A DNA stretch of 50,744 bases from DASXZH01 sp036502005 (lineage in GTDB: Bacteria > Armatimonadota > Fimbriimonadia > Fimbriimonadales > Fimbriimonadaceae): positions 1 to 50,744 of the forward strand of contig DASXZH010000032.1 in assembly GCA_036502005.1 (NCBI GenBank). Direction: 5' to 3'. Shown here piece by piece: positions 23,902 through 32,532 of this stretch. The position numbers and the translations under genes were made by a program. The stretch's first letter is position 1. Every line of letters begins with the position of its first letter. Below the pieces are notes generated by a model. It was not told the origin of the DNA. It searched no databases and saw only the letters and a program-made list of their open reading frames with translations.

Positions 23902-24063
23902 ATGGAGGCTGGGGGATAGCGGATTGCGCCGAATCGCTCTTCCGCGCGGCCACAAGCTTGGGTCGCGCACGGCAGCGCGACAAGGGCGTATAGAGAGGAA
24001 AGCTTTAAGATTATGATTTGATGCGGCCTCGGATGAACCTAAGGTTTCAGCGGGTAAAGAATT

Positions 24064-24969
24064 TTGAAAAAAGGAAAAATCGTTTTAGCAGGAGGCGCGG
24101 GATATATCGGCAAAGAGTTGGCTCGGCAGTTCGCGGAGGAATACGATGTCGTCATCCTGTCACGGCATTCCGATGCTAACTCCGTAACGTGGGACGGGAA
24201 GACCCTCGGCCCTTGGCAAAAAGAATTGGACGGCGCGGCGGCCGTGATCAACCTAAGCGGTGAAAGCGTCGCCAAACACTGGAGCGACGCTAACAAGCTC
24301 TCGATTCTGGAGTCTAGGATTTTCTCCACACGGGTGATCGGCGAGGCCATCCAGGCTAGCGCAAAGCCCCCTACGGTGTGGATCAACTCTAGCGCCATCG
24401 GCTACTACGGCGATCGCGGTTCCGAGGAGTTGACAGAGAGTTCGGAACCTGGAGCAAAAGGCCAATTCTTGGTGGACGTTTGCGTGGCCTGGGAGGAAGA
24501 GCAGGTTCGCGCGGTAACGCCCGGCACGCGCAAAGTGAGGTTACGCACCGGAGTTGTTCTTGGGAAAGGGAGTTCCGCTTTTGAGCCTTTGCGTAAGGCT
24601 ACGACTTATTTTGTCGGTGGCTCGATTGGCAATGGAAGGCAATACATGAGTTGGATACATGTTAATGACCTGGCCGCAATGTTTCGCTGGGCATTTGAGA
24701 ACGAAGTTGAGGGGCCGGTTAACGGGACCGCGCCCCAACCGGCCACCAATGAGGAACTGATGGCCATGATGCGCGCCGTTTTGCGTCGCCCCTGGGCTCC
24801 GCCGATACCGGCGTTCGTATTGAAGCTTGTAACGATGCTCGGCGGACCGGAGGCTTCCTTGTTGCTGGACAGCGAACGGGTTTTGCCGAAAGCGGTGGTG
24901 GGTAAGGGGTTTGAGTTTAAATTTGGGGGACTGAGAGAGGCGATTGCGGATTTGCTTCTCGGCGGATAG
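24064..24969 (+). CDS. TIGR01777 family NAD(P)-dependent epimerase
   Basis: A 301-residue extended short-chain dehydrogenase of the YfcH/SDR39U1 group. The Rossmann motif is AGGAGYIGKELA (residues 9-20). Family markers include VINLSGESVAKHW near residue 62, INSSAIGYYGDRG near 107, and MSWIHVNDLAAMFRWA near 197. The C-terminal DUF1731-like segment contains LLLDSERVLPKAV. The family substrate is not firmly known. The start is a TTG at 24064, chosen because it places the conserved KKGKIVLAGG strand at the N-terminus. Confidence 0.9.
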   Translation: MKKGKIVLAGGAGYIGKELARQFAEEYDVVILSRHSDANSVTWDGKTLGPWQKELDGAAAVINLSGESVAKHWSDANKLSILESRIFSTRVIGEAIQASAKPPTVWINSSAIGYYGDRGSEELTESSEPGAKGQFLVDVCVAWEEEQVRAVTPGTRKVRLRTGVVLGKGSSAFEPLRKATTYFVGGSIGNGRQYMSWIHVNDLAAMFRWAFENEVEGPVNGTAPQPATNEELMAMMRAVLRRPWAPPIPAFVLKLVTMLGGPEASLLLDSERVLPKAVVGKGFEFKFGGLREAIADLLLGG

Positions 24970-25116
24970 GGGAAGGAGATAGGGGATGGAGGATAGGCGT
25001 ATGCGAAGCTGTGGAGTGCGGGAGCTTGCTCCTGCTCAAAATCAGGCAGCTTACTGCCGTGGCTTGTGATTCTTCCGGAAGCAAGCTTCCTGGTTAAGGC
25101 GAAAGCAAGCTTTCGC
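24964..25116. repeat. Heptamer-like GGATAGG run and four variable-arm hairpins
   Basis: From the end of the epimerase gene, GGATAGG, GGAAGGA, GGATGGA and GGATAGG keep a near 7-nt phase (24964-24997). Then four short palindromes follow: GGAGCTTGCTCC (25021-25032), GGCAGCTTACTGCC (25045-25058), GGAAGCAAGCTTCC (25077-25090) and GCGAAAGCAAGCTTTCGC (25099-25116). Their centres share an AGC core while the arms differ and stay complementary. Confidence 0.65.
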
Positions 25117-25185
25117 AGTCCAGAGCTTCGCGACGGAAATCAACCTGCTCCATCTCTACATAACCGCAGTCCAAAGCCTCAAGTC

Positions 25186-27234
25186 CTAATTGCCGCTCCG
25201 AAAAACTGCGTAACCATCCGGACCGAGGCTCACCGTCGGACCTTGAAGCTCTGCGTGGAAGGCGATTTTCATATCCCCGCCGGGTAAGTGACAAGAGGCA
25301 TAGCCGGACCCCTTATGAACAAACACGGTCACAACTTCCTCCCCCTGAGTTCGCTTAAAGGCAAACACGTTTGGAGGGGCGCCCACCATCTGGTAACGGC
25401 CTTGACGTAAAGCAGCCGATGCATTTCGCAGGGCAATCAACTGCTTGTAAAGACTTAAAAGGGAAGTATTCCACTTCGATTCATCCCAAATCATGCAGCG
25501 CCGATCGTCGGGATCTTTGCCCCCTTCCATCCCAATCTCGTCGCCATAGTAAACGCTAGGAGTGCCCGGGTAGGTGAACTGAAATACAACCGCTTGAGCC
25601 AGCCGTCCGGGATGTGGCTTGAGAATGGTAGCTACCCGTTCCGTATCGTGGCTTCCCAACAGATTGAACATGCTGTTCACTAGAACCGGAGAATAAAGAT
25701 CGCGAACCTTTTGGAGTTCGGATTCAAAAGCCGCCGGCGTTTGGTCGTCGATGGAGAAGAAATCAAGCACGGCCTTGCGCCAAGGGTAGTTCATGACGGA
25801 GTCGTGCTCATCGCCCTGAAGCCACTCGTGAGCGTCTCCCCATTCTTCGCCCATGATAAATGCATCCGGCTTGGCAGTTTTAATTGCCTTTCGGTATTTC
25901 CTCCAAAAAGCCTGGCTAACTTCATCGGCGGCATCAAGCCGCCAACCGTCGATATCGGCGAATTTGATCCAACGCGTTCCAACATCTTCTAGATAAGTGG
26001 CAAGTTCTGGATTGTCCGTGTTCAGCTTGGGCATGCTCTGCACATCGGCAAAAGTCTGATAAGTTCGCGGCCGCGCGCCAACTTTAACGGGGGATTTGAG
26101 AACAAAGAACCAGTCCTTGTACTTCGATGCTTCTTGATTCTTGAGTAAATCCTGAAAGGCAAAAAACTTAGTTCCGGAGTGGTTAAAGACTCCATCCAAA
26201 ATCACCTTAATGCCATTCAAATGGGCATTCTTGACCAGATCCTTCAGATCGTCGTTCGTGCCAAACCGAGGATCGACCGTGTGGTAGTCGTACGTGTTAT
26301 AGCCATGGTTTGAGCCGGAAACAAAGATTGGATTCAAATAAAGTGCGCTGATTCCGAGCCCATGCAAGTAGCCCATCTTGGCCGTTATGCCTTTAAGATC
26401 TCCACCCATGCGGTTGTCGCCTGTGGGTTTCGTTCCCCAAGGCTGAGCATTGGGGCCATTGTTGGAAGGGTCGCCATCAAAAAAACGATCCGGGAAGATC
26501 TGATAAAAAACGGAGTTTTCGACCCAAGGCACGGCGGTAGGTAAGGGGTAGGCGCGCAGATCTTGTCTGAACCATCCCCCTTCGAGCGGGTCTTTGCCCA
26601 GCCCCTTCGGGCCAAAGAATGCAGTCGTGTGTCCATCTAACAAATTAAAGCCATACTCGGTAACTTCGGCGGCTGGAATCTTGAACTTGCCTTGCCAAGT
26701 ATCGTAGAGCCCATCGCTGGAAATCTTATGCATGGGCCAGAACTTAACCTCGAGGCCATCTACGGTGACGACATTAACTTTTGCAACATCCGACATCCTG
26801 GTGCGAAACTTCACGTGGGCGACGTCTTTTGTCAGGCGAACCGTATCGGTTCGATCTGGGACGTGCTTGAGCGCATCGGCCGTTATATATCCATCTCCTT
26901 CCACACCCGGCTGGAGGTCGTACGAAGGAGGCTGCACGGTGATGAGCGAGTTCTTATTGCCATTGTTATTCACAAAACGGGCGGTTGGGTCGGGCACCCA
27001 CTCGCTCCCATTCAGGCAGAAAAGATATTGGTAGACGCCGGGCTTGATCTCCACCTTGGTGACCCAGGTTTTGCCGTCTGCTTGAAGTTTCAGCGGATTG
27101 GAGCCCCTATCCCACCCGTTGAACTCGCCGACCACCGCAACAGAGTTCAGTTTGGTGTCGGATGCGTAAGTAAAGGTGACGCTTCTAGGTGGAGAGCTCT
27201 GAGAAATGGCAAGCGCGGCAATGAGGGAGATCAT
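25186..27234 (-). CDS. Secreted GH13 alpha-glucan hydrolase (second paralogue)
   Basis: A 682-residue relative of the amylase at 14649-16865 with the same domain order: CBM48-like domain (VVGEFNGWDRG, about 35-100), N domain, then GH13 barrel. Catalytic regions are DGVFNHSG, GWRLDAADE with Asp434, GEEWGD with Glu463, and LLGSHD with Asp530. The ATG at 27234 is preferred because it gives a short signal peptide MISLIAALAISQ; longer frames run back into a heptamer array. No lipobox is seen, so it is probably periplasmic or secreted. It lacks a GAATACGTATTC operator and is separate from the importer operon, so regulation may differ. Confidence 0.9.
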   Translation of the reverse strand: MISLIAALAISQSSPPRSVTFTYASDTKLNSVAVVGEFNGWDRGSNPLKLQADGKTWVTKVEIKPGVYQYLFCLNGSEWVPDPTARFVNNNGNKNSLITVQPPSYDLQPGVEGDGYITADALKHVPDRTDTVRLTKDVAHVKFRTRMSDVAKVNVVTVDGLEVKFWPMHKISSDGLYDTWQGKFKIPAAEVTEYGFNLLDGHTTAFFGPKGLGKDPLEGGWFRQDLRAYPLPTAVPWVENSVFYQIFPDRFFDGDPSNNGPNAQPWGTKPTGDNRMGGDLKGITAKMGYLHGLGISALYLNPIFVSGSNHGYNTYDYHTVDPRFGTNDDLKDLVKNAHLNGIKVILDGVFNHSGTKFFAFQDLLKNQEASKYKDWFFVLKSPVKVGARPRTYQTFADVQSMPKLNTDNPELATYLEDVGTRWIKFADIDGWRLDAADEVSQAFWRKYRKAIKTAKPDAFIMGEEWGDAHEWLQGDEHDSVMNYPWRKAVLDFFSIDDQTPAAFESELQKVRDLYSPVLVNSMFNLLGSHDTERVATILKPHPGRLAQAVVFQFTYPGTPSVYYGDEIGMEGGKDPDDRRCMIWDESKWNTSLLSLYKQLIALRNASAALRQGRYQMVGAPPNVFAFKRTQGEEVVTVFVHKGSGYASCHLPGGDMKIAFHAELQGPTVSLGPDGYAVFRSGN

Positions 27235-27295
27235 AGGTGGAGACTGCCTCTTGGAAGCTGGTAAGACTGCTTGGAATTGTACCAGCGGAAAAGCC

Positions 27296-27389
27296 ATTCG
27301 GCACTCGGCTTTCGGCCCTGGGAGAATCGCAAAGCACTGCGGTCCATCCCGAAAGGCGTAGGGCCGAATGCCGAATGCCGAAGGCCGAA
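27296..27389. repeat. Heptamer array pair, GCCGAAN unit, inverted arms
   Basis: The left arm 27296-27323 is ATTCGGC, ACTCGGC, TTTCGGC, CCTGGGA. The right arm 27362-27389 is GGCCGAA, TGCCGAA, TGCCGAA, GGCCGAA. The arms are complementary with a 38-nt loop. It lies 60 bp upstream of the GH13 start. Confidence 0.85.
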
Positions 27390-27419
27390 TCACGGGACTC
27401 AGTGTGAGTGTTGCTGTCT

Positions 27420-27578
27420 TAGCGACCGAACCTCAGGCCGCCGTTACGGTCAGGTGTATTAGCAGTTACGGCGCCGGTTGTGATCGTGAACTTCAGACCG
27501 GAGGATCCCGAGAACATCTTCACGCTTGTAGGCACGAATACCTTGGCGCTGCTGCCCTTAAGAGGCTGCGTGACAAGC
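27420..27578 (-). pseudogene. Possible C-terminal remnant of a secreted protein gene
   Basis: About 52 codons ending KFTITTGAVTANTPDRNGGL then RFGR and TAA. The codons strongly favour C or G in the third position, and the peptide looks like a genuine beta-rich protein end. It overlaps the last 20 bp of the regulator gene in another frame and has no start of its own. It may be the 3' stump of a gene deleted when the regulator arrived, or a chance frame. Confidence 0.3.
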
Positions 27579-30500
27579 TTCTTTAGATGGAAATGCCTCT
27601 TGTAGAGCAGTCTCAACATCAGGCGCAAGTGCATAAATATTTGCCAACTCATCGGGGGCAAGCAGCTTCGCCAAATCAGTCTGAATGTCTTCCATGAAAC
27701 CAATTTCGGAGGCAAGGCCACTATCCGAGGACGGATCCTTCATGCTTTTCACGGCACCCAGAAATCTGGCAGCCTGGGTGGCTTTCCCCATTTGCAGATA
27801 AGCCCGAGCGGCGGACCGAAGAGCCTTGGGAAGAATTCTTTGAACACCTTTGCCTTGCCACAGGCGAACCGCTTCGCGTATTAGGGGCAACGCGTTTTCG
27901 GGCTCGTTCTTAGCGAGATGGACCCTGGCGAGAACAAGCGAAACGTCTGCTTGCTGGTATGTGTTCCCAAAGAACACCCAGCCACTTACAGAAGCCCTAA
28001 ACCATTGTTCGGCTTTGTCCAAGTCGCCCTCGGCTTCGGAAACTTTCCCACAGACTTCCTGAATCATTGGTGTAAATCGCCTATCACCGTGCAACTCGGC
28101 CATGCTTAGAGCGCGGTGGCTGTGCTCTCTTGCCTTTTTGATTTCACCCGCTTCCACATACACGTAAGCCAGAAGCATTGACGTTTGAACTAAATAAAAG
28201 GGTGCCTCTGCTGTCCCAAGTATGTTGGCGACCTCTTCAAGAAGGGCAGCGGCCTCCTGTGTATTGCCTTGATAGTAATAGTTTTGTGCTCGAGCATGCA
28301 TGGCAACGCCAACATAGGAGGATCCTAACTCTCGCAATCTAACCTCGGCATCTTCAATTGCTGCAAAGCATCCATCCATGTCCCCAAAGATTTGTAGGAT
28401 ACGTGCTTCGTGCAACCTGGATATTGCAAGCTCCTCATCCAGACCCGCCTCTTGGCAGAGCTTGCGTGTGCGCTCCGAAACGGCGGGGCCGATATCATTT
28501 GAGTGAAACGCGTTAGTGATGTAACATAGCGTCGCATGTTCGAACGATGCGCGGGCTAAATCCTTGGTAACAGGCAGTTCCTCGAGATGTTCGAAGAGGT
28601 CGGAGTAAAATCTTAGAGCCTCGGTGATCAGCGATCGTGTGGTCCAATACTTGCCAAAGGTTGCTCCCAACAGTGCTGCCTTCTCAAGGTCGTTTTCCAA
28701 ACAGTATCTCGCTGCCGCTCGGAGGTTGTCCTGCTCGGGATCAATAATCTTTAGCTGCTCAAAGGACTTTGCGTCAATGCTTCTGCATGAATCGGGTTGT
28801 CCCAGATCGATAATCCAATCGGCGTGCCTAGCCTGGGCCAGACGCAGATCTTCGAGTGAAATTTCCTGGTGGACATAATCACGTATTGTTTCCAGCATCC
28901 TAAAACGAAGGCCGCGGTCCTCTCTATCGACAGTGATCAACGAGTAGTCGAGGAGTTGCTCAAGCGCCGGGAGGGCATCGTCCAGTTCACAAACTTTAGC
29001 CGCTGCCGACTGGTTCCAGCCGCCTCGAAACACAGCCAGCCTCCCCATAATCTGTTGGAGCTTAGGATCGAGGACTTGGAAGCTGCCCGCAATTGATGCT
29101 CTTATGGTTCGGTGCCGCTCCGGAGCGTCCGACCTTTTGTTCAGAATATCCAGGCGCTGATCCAGTTGGCCAAGCAGATCCTCCGGCGTAACGCTCCGCA
29201 ATCGGCCTGAAGCAAGTTGAAGGGCGAGAGGAATGCATTCGAGTTTCTTCGCGATTTGCCTGAGGAGTGCCCAATCGTTTTGACTTGGCTCACTGAAGCC
29301 TTGCTCTGCAAAAAGTGGATCCAGAAATATTCGCATTGCGGGCTGATCGAGCGTATCATTCTCAGTCGGGATCGGAAGTGGTTCAACCCGAACTAACCGT
29401 TCACCGCTTAAGTTTAGGGCGACTCTGGAAGTCACAATGAGCCGTAGGTTGCTGCCCGATTCAGCCAAAGTTTTTAGAGATCCCAGTCCTTCGGGCACAA
29501 GATGCTCTAGGTTATCGAGCACTAGCAGTACAGGCTCGCGCGGCATCAATGCCGCCACCCGTTCCAGGGGATCGGTATTAGGGGCAAGAATCACACCGAG
29601 CTGCAAAGCAAGAGCGGCGGGAATATTGGCAGGATCGCTAATATCGGCAAAGGAAACCCATCCGATTCGGTTGCCATACGCCCCCTGAAGCTCCAAAGCA
29701 ATCTGCGCGGCAAGCCGCGTCTTGCCGATACCTCCGGGACCAGTTAGGCAAACAATACGGTGAGTTGTTTGTGTCGGATCTAGAGTGCGAGCCACGTGCT
29801 TAACCATCTCTTCCCGACCATAGATCGGCTCGGAGGGTGCGGGAACGTGCAGAGTGAGTCCTGTTCCAACAGGGCGCGGCTGCGGGATTTTTGCGGCCCC
29901 TTTACTCAGGGCGCTAACGGCCCTTAGTGCTTCCTCAGATGGAACCTGCGAAAGCCCTTCTCGGAGGCTTCTCTTCAGTTGTTGAAACTGCCCCAAGGCA
30001 TCTGACACATGGCCCAAAGCCCCCAACGCCTGAACGGCCAGGAGATGGCCTGCTTCATTTAGGGCATTTAAATCCACAGCCCGTCGAGCAGAAGCCAGTG
30101 AAGCTTCATGATCTCCTCGCTGGGCTTGGAGTGCCGCCAGGTCAAGGAAAAGGCGGTGGCGCATCTCTCCGAGCCGTACTCGTTCGGCGTCGATCCATAA
30201 TTCCTCATACCCCGCCAAGAATGGATCGGCCGACATATCAAGAGCCTTGAGGCAATACTCCTCCCTCAGTACGGGATCGTTCTCCTGGAAAGTAGCTTCG
30301 AATAGCTCCTCAAAGAGTTTAACGTCGACGTCGAGGTCTTGATCCACTAGCCGTACCCATTCGTCGTCGGTTTCCACGATGACCCTGGCGGGGCCGAGCC
30401 GACGGCGCAGCCTCGAAAGTTCCTGACGAAGGCGAAGGCGAGTGGCGTCAAAAAAATCGTCGGGCCAGAGCATTTCAGCCGCATCACTTCGAGCGATAGC

Positions 30501-30641
30501 CTTTCTTTGGGAAAGAGCAAGCCTTGCAAGCAAATAGACCGCACGTTTTGTATCGAACTGATCAAGGCACACTCCGTTTCCGGTCACCTTCGGTTTACCG
30601 AACATCTTTAGTGTCCACCTTGCGGCGCTCTCTTGCGACAT
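27558..30641 (-). CDS. BTAD/SARP-like regulator with NTPase and TPR domains
   Basis: A 1027-residue AfsR-like regulator. The N-terminal winged-helix DNA-binding domain (about 7-100, with AVYLLARLALSQRKAIARSD and RLRLRQELSRLRRRLG) is followed by a bacterial transcriptional activation domain (about 105-245). A STAND-type NTPase has P-loop GPGGIGKT (about 301-308) and Walker B PVLLVLDNLEHL (about 369-380). C-terminal TPR-like repeats run to about residue 1000. Proteins of this class act as ATP-switched activators. The ATG at 30641 fits the domain start; a TTG at 30695 is possible. Direct repeats upstream suggest autoregulation. The C-terminal residues PSKEACHAAS overlap a possible gene remnant. 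Confidence 0.88.
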   Translation of the reverse strand: MSQESAARWTLKMFGKPKVTGNGVCLDQFDTKRAVYLLARLALSQRKAIARSDAAEMLWPDDFFDATRLRLRQELSRLRRRLGPARVIVETDDEWVRLVDQDLDVDVKLFEELFEATFQENDPVLREEYCLKALDMSADPFLAGYEELWIDAERVRLGEMRHRLFLDLAALQAQRGDHEASLASARRAVDLNALNEAGHLLAVQALGALGHVSDALGQFQQLKRSLREGLSQVPSEEALRAVSALSKGAAKIPQPRPVGTGLTLHVPAPSEPIYGREEMVKHVARTLDPTQTTHRIVCLTGPGGIGKTRLAAQIALELQGAYGNRIGWVSFADISDPANIPAALALQLGVILAPNTDPLERVAALMPREPVLLVLDNLEHLVPEGLGSLKTLAESGSNLRLIVTSRVALNLSGERLVRVEPLPIPTENDTLDQPAMRIFLDPLFAEQGFSEPSQNDWALLRQIAKKLECIPLALQLASGRLRSVTPEDLLGQLDQRLDILNKRSDAPERHRTIRASIAGSFQVLDPKLQQIMGRLAVFRGGWNQSAAAKVCELDDALPALEQLLDYSLITVDREDRGLRFRMLETIRDYVHQEISLEDLRLAQARHADWIIDLGQPDSCRSIDAKSFEQLKIIDPEQDNLRAAARYCLENDLEKAALLGATFGKYWTTRSLITEALRFYSDLFEHLEELPVTKDLARASFEHATLCYITNAFHSNDIGPAVSERTRKLCQEAGLDEELAISRLHEARILQIFGDMDGCFAAIEDAEVRLRELGSSYVGVAMHARAQNYYYQGNTQEAAALLEEVANILGTAEAPFYLVQTSMLLAYVYVEAGEIKKAREHSHRALSMAELHGDRRFTPMIQEVCGKVSEAEGDLDKAEQWFRASVSGWVFFGNTYQQADVSLVLARVHLAKNEPENALPLIREAVRLWQGKGVQRILPKALRSAARAYLQMGKATQAARFLGAVKSMKDPSSDSGLASEIGFMEDIQTDLAKLLAPDELANIYALAPDVETALQEAFPSKEACHAAS

Positions 30642-30653
30642 ATGAGACTCAAG

Positions 30654-30684
30654 TGTAACGCAGTTGAGACAAAACTGTAACGCA
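30654..30684 (-). promoter_or_regulatory. Direct repeat TGTAACGCA, 22-bp period, upstream of the BTAD regulator
   Basis: On the plus strand TGTAACGCA occurs at 30654-30662 and 30676-30684, exactly 22 bp apart. SARP/AfsR-type winged-helix domains bind direct heptamer repeats spaced by one or two helical turns, so this is a plausible binding site for the adjacent regulator. The two copies are perfect over 9 bp. Confidence 0.55.
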
Positions 30685-30768
30685 TGATTATGCAAGTTAA
30701 CGGAACTACCTGATAGTTAGCCCTTTGCACCTACGGCAAAGCCCTTCATTGTAAACTTTAACTCGTCG

Positions 30769-31665
30769 ATGGCTCACAAGTATCCGCTCGAACCGAATCC
30801 AAACCGGGTTTATACAAAAGACCTGAGAAAGGAATACAACGCGGGTCTTAGGAACACAAAGTGGGTGTTGCGTACCCTCCCGTTTCTCTCCGTCGGCGGT
30901 GCCCTCTTGGGGCACTTTGGAACGATTTGGATTGACCCCCTATGGGGTGCGGCGCTCCTCCTGCTAAGCGAGTTCTATCTGAGCGCAAGGTTTGGGCGGC
31001 TCCGATATCGGGTACAAGACGCGCTGTCCAACAGATACCACAAGGATTTCACGTCCTCAGTCTTCGTTGGTGTTTCCCCGGCCGAAGATGTCGATTTCGA
31101 CGGTGACCCTTGTTGGGACGTTGGCTTTCTGGAATTTGGCCGTGGAGTGATGCGCTTTTACGGCGATGAGTGCAGCTTTACTTTGCTGCCGCAAGAAATC
31201 ACGGTGAAACTTCTGGATGGCCGCTCAAACTTGGTGAAGTTGGAATGGGACGCATTTGCCAACATGGACAACGCGTTTAGTTTGAGTGTTCGCCATTCAC
31301 CCCATGCTAGAATCGGAAAGGCGCGGCGGGACTTGCACCATGCGCTAAAGACATTTTCGCATCAGCCCCCAACCCTAGAATGTGATTTCTCGTTGCCCCT
31401 TCCGCCTCAATACATAGGTGGCAAGGTTGTCGTTCGTCTGAGAGATCCTGAAGGGGCCCTTAGTGAGGACACAAGCCTAGAAGGGAAGTTGAGAGTTTGG
31501 ACCCGTGATCAGCTTCCGTATCTTGTTTGGAACTGCCGCTGCGGCGAGGTGAACATTCGATCCCATAAGCTTTGCAAGCTGTGCAAGGCTAAGCAGCCGC
31601 CAATGCCAAAGCAGGTTGTCTCGGTTCCTCCCGTAATAACGCCGGAACCCCGGTTCGAAATTTAA
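30769..31665 (+). CDS. Membrane protein with C-terminal RanBP2-like zinc ribbon
   Basis: A 298-residue protein of unknown family. A basic N-terminus (1-40) is followed by two transmembrane helices (about 42-60 and 68-85), a long soluble beta-rich region, and at about 260-280 a zinc finger WNCRCGEVNIRSHKLCKLC. This is a C-x-C, then C-x2-C arrangement with Asn, similar to RanBP2-type fingers. Thr/Pro-rich residues end the chain. It is divergent from the BTAD regulator across a 127-bp gap and might be a target of it; this is inference from position only. Confidence 0.7.
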   Translation: MAHKYPLEPNPNRVYTKDLRKEYNAGLRNTKWVLRTLPFLSVGGALLGHFGTIWIDPLWGAALLLLSEFYLSARFGRLRYRVQDALSNRYHKDFTSSVFVGVSPAEDVDFDGDPCWDVGFLEFGRGVMRFYGDECSFTLLPQEITVKLLDGRSNLVKLEWDAFANMDNAFSLSVRHSPHARIGKARRDLHHALKTFSHQPPTLECDFSLPLPPQYIGGKVVVRLRDPEGALSEDTSLEGKLRVWTRDQLPYLVWNCRCGEVNIRSHKLCKLCKAKQPPMPKQVVSVPPVITPEPRFEI

Positions 31666-31667
31666 AT

Positions 31668-31691
31668 ACTCCTCACGGCGCTGTGAGGAGT
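31668..31691. terminator. Hairpin between convergent genes, weak terminator
   Basis: Perfect 9-bp stem ACTCCTCAC / GTGAGGAGT with a 6-nt loop. An A-run follows on the plus strand, and ATTTAAATTT follows on the minus strand, so it would work best for the minus-strand sepF transcript, if at all. Confidence 0.5.
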
Positions 31692-31700
31692 AAAAAAGAA

Positions 31701-32105
31701 TCAGTTTCGGATTGTGCTAGCGCGGGGCGAAGCCGTTGCGACTTCTACAAAAACATTAGCCGGTACGACTAGGTAGATGTTCTCTCCGATTTCTTCCCAT
31801 GATCCTTCTTGTGCGAAGTTAACACCGCACATGAAGTCCACGATCTTCTGGCGAAGAGTGGGTTCCGTGCTGGAAAGATTTAAGATTTGCTGCTCGCCTC
31901 TTTTGAAGCCGTTTGCGGCTGCGAGAGCATCATCGAATGATACGATCTGCCTGCGTACTGTCACGTGGTATTTGTATGCCGTCCTTAGCTCAAATGACCG
32001 ATTTTTCTCTTCGGTTTCCTCAATTTCTTCATCTTCGGCACGTGTGAACATGCCGGCCAATCGAGTAAATAATCCAGGTTTATCCTGGAGTTCAAGCTCT
32101 TCCAT
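31701..32105 (-). CDS. sepF: SepF family cell-division protein
   Basis: A 134-residue SepF-like protein that would anchor and bundle FtsZ at the division site. The core domain shows VSFDDALAAANGFKRGEQQI, LNLSSTEPTLRQKIVDFMCG and NIYLVVPANVFVEV, corresponding to the conserved SepF beta-strand/helix order. The acidic N-terminal stretch (EDEEIEETEEKN) is the usual flexible linker. The ATG at 32105 is chosen because GGAGG lies five bases before it; the TTG at 32117 would include that Shine-Dalgarno in the coding region. No fts or ylm genes are adjacent. The 415 bp upstream contain the heptamer hairpin at 32401-32525 and no gene. Confidence 0.85.
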   Translation of the reverse strand: MEELELQDKPGLFTRLAGMFTRAEDEEIEETEEKNRSFELRTAYKYHVTVRRQIVSFDDALAAANGFKRGEQQILNLSSTEPTLRQKIVDFMCGVNFAQEGSWEEIGENIYLVVPANVFVEVATASPRASTIRN

Positions 32106-32400
32106 GAGATCCTCCAATCAGGTTTTTGTTCATATTTCGCGATCCTAAGAGCGCGATTTTTGCTTTAAAACGGGTTGATCCATCCTGAATCGCCGTTTGA
32201 AAGCTCACGCTCCATGTTATGCTTTTGCCACTCCCCGCCATCTGCTCGAGCAACTCGCGCATAGTTCAAAGAACTGACGCGAAAGAAGGTTGTTTAGATG
32301 CGGGCTCTAACTGAAAAGCGCATAAAATTGGATCGCTATTTATTGTATGACATATCCTAGCAATTTTGCGGGGAAAATTGTACATTGAGCAAGAAAGGGA

Positions 32401-32525
32401 AGGCCTTAGGCTTTCGGCCCTCGGTGTTCGGGGAGCGGGAGCGGTAACCCTCCTCCAAGCAGCTGCTTGGACTAAGCCTAAGGGACTCCAGCAAAAGTCC
32501 CGAAGGCCCAAGGCCGAATACCGGG
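32401..32525. repeat. Heptamer array pair with nested hairpins
   Basis: The left arm 32401-32435 (AGGCCTT, AGGCTTT, CGGCCCT, CGGTGTT, CGGGGAG) and the right arm 32498-32525 (TCCCGAA, GGCCCAA, GGCCGAA, TACCGGG) are complementary. Inside the 62-nt spacer is the perfect palindrome CCAAGCAGCTGCTTGG (32455-32470) and GGGACT/AGTCCC. The whole could fold as a branched structure. It ends 7 bp from the rtcB stop codon. The remainder of 32118-32400 shows nothing I can name. Confidence 0.7.
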
Positions 32526-32532
32526 GGCCAAT

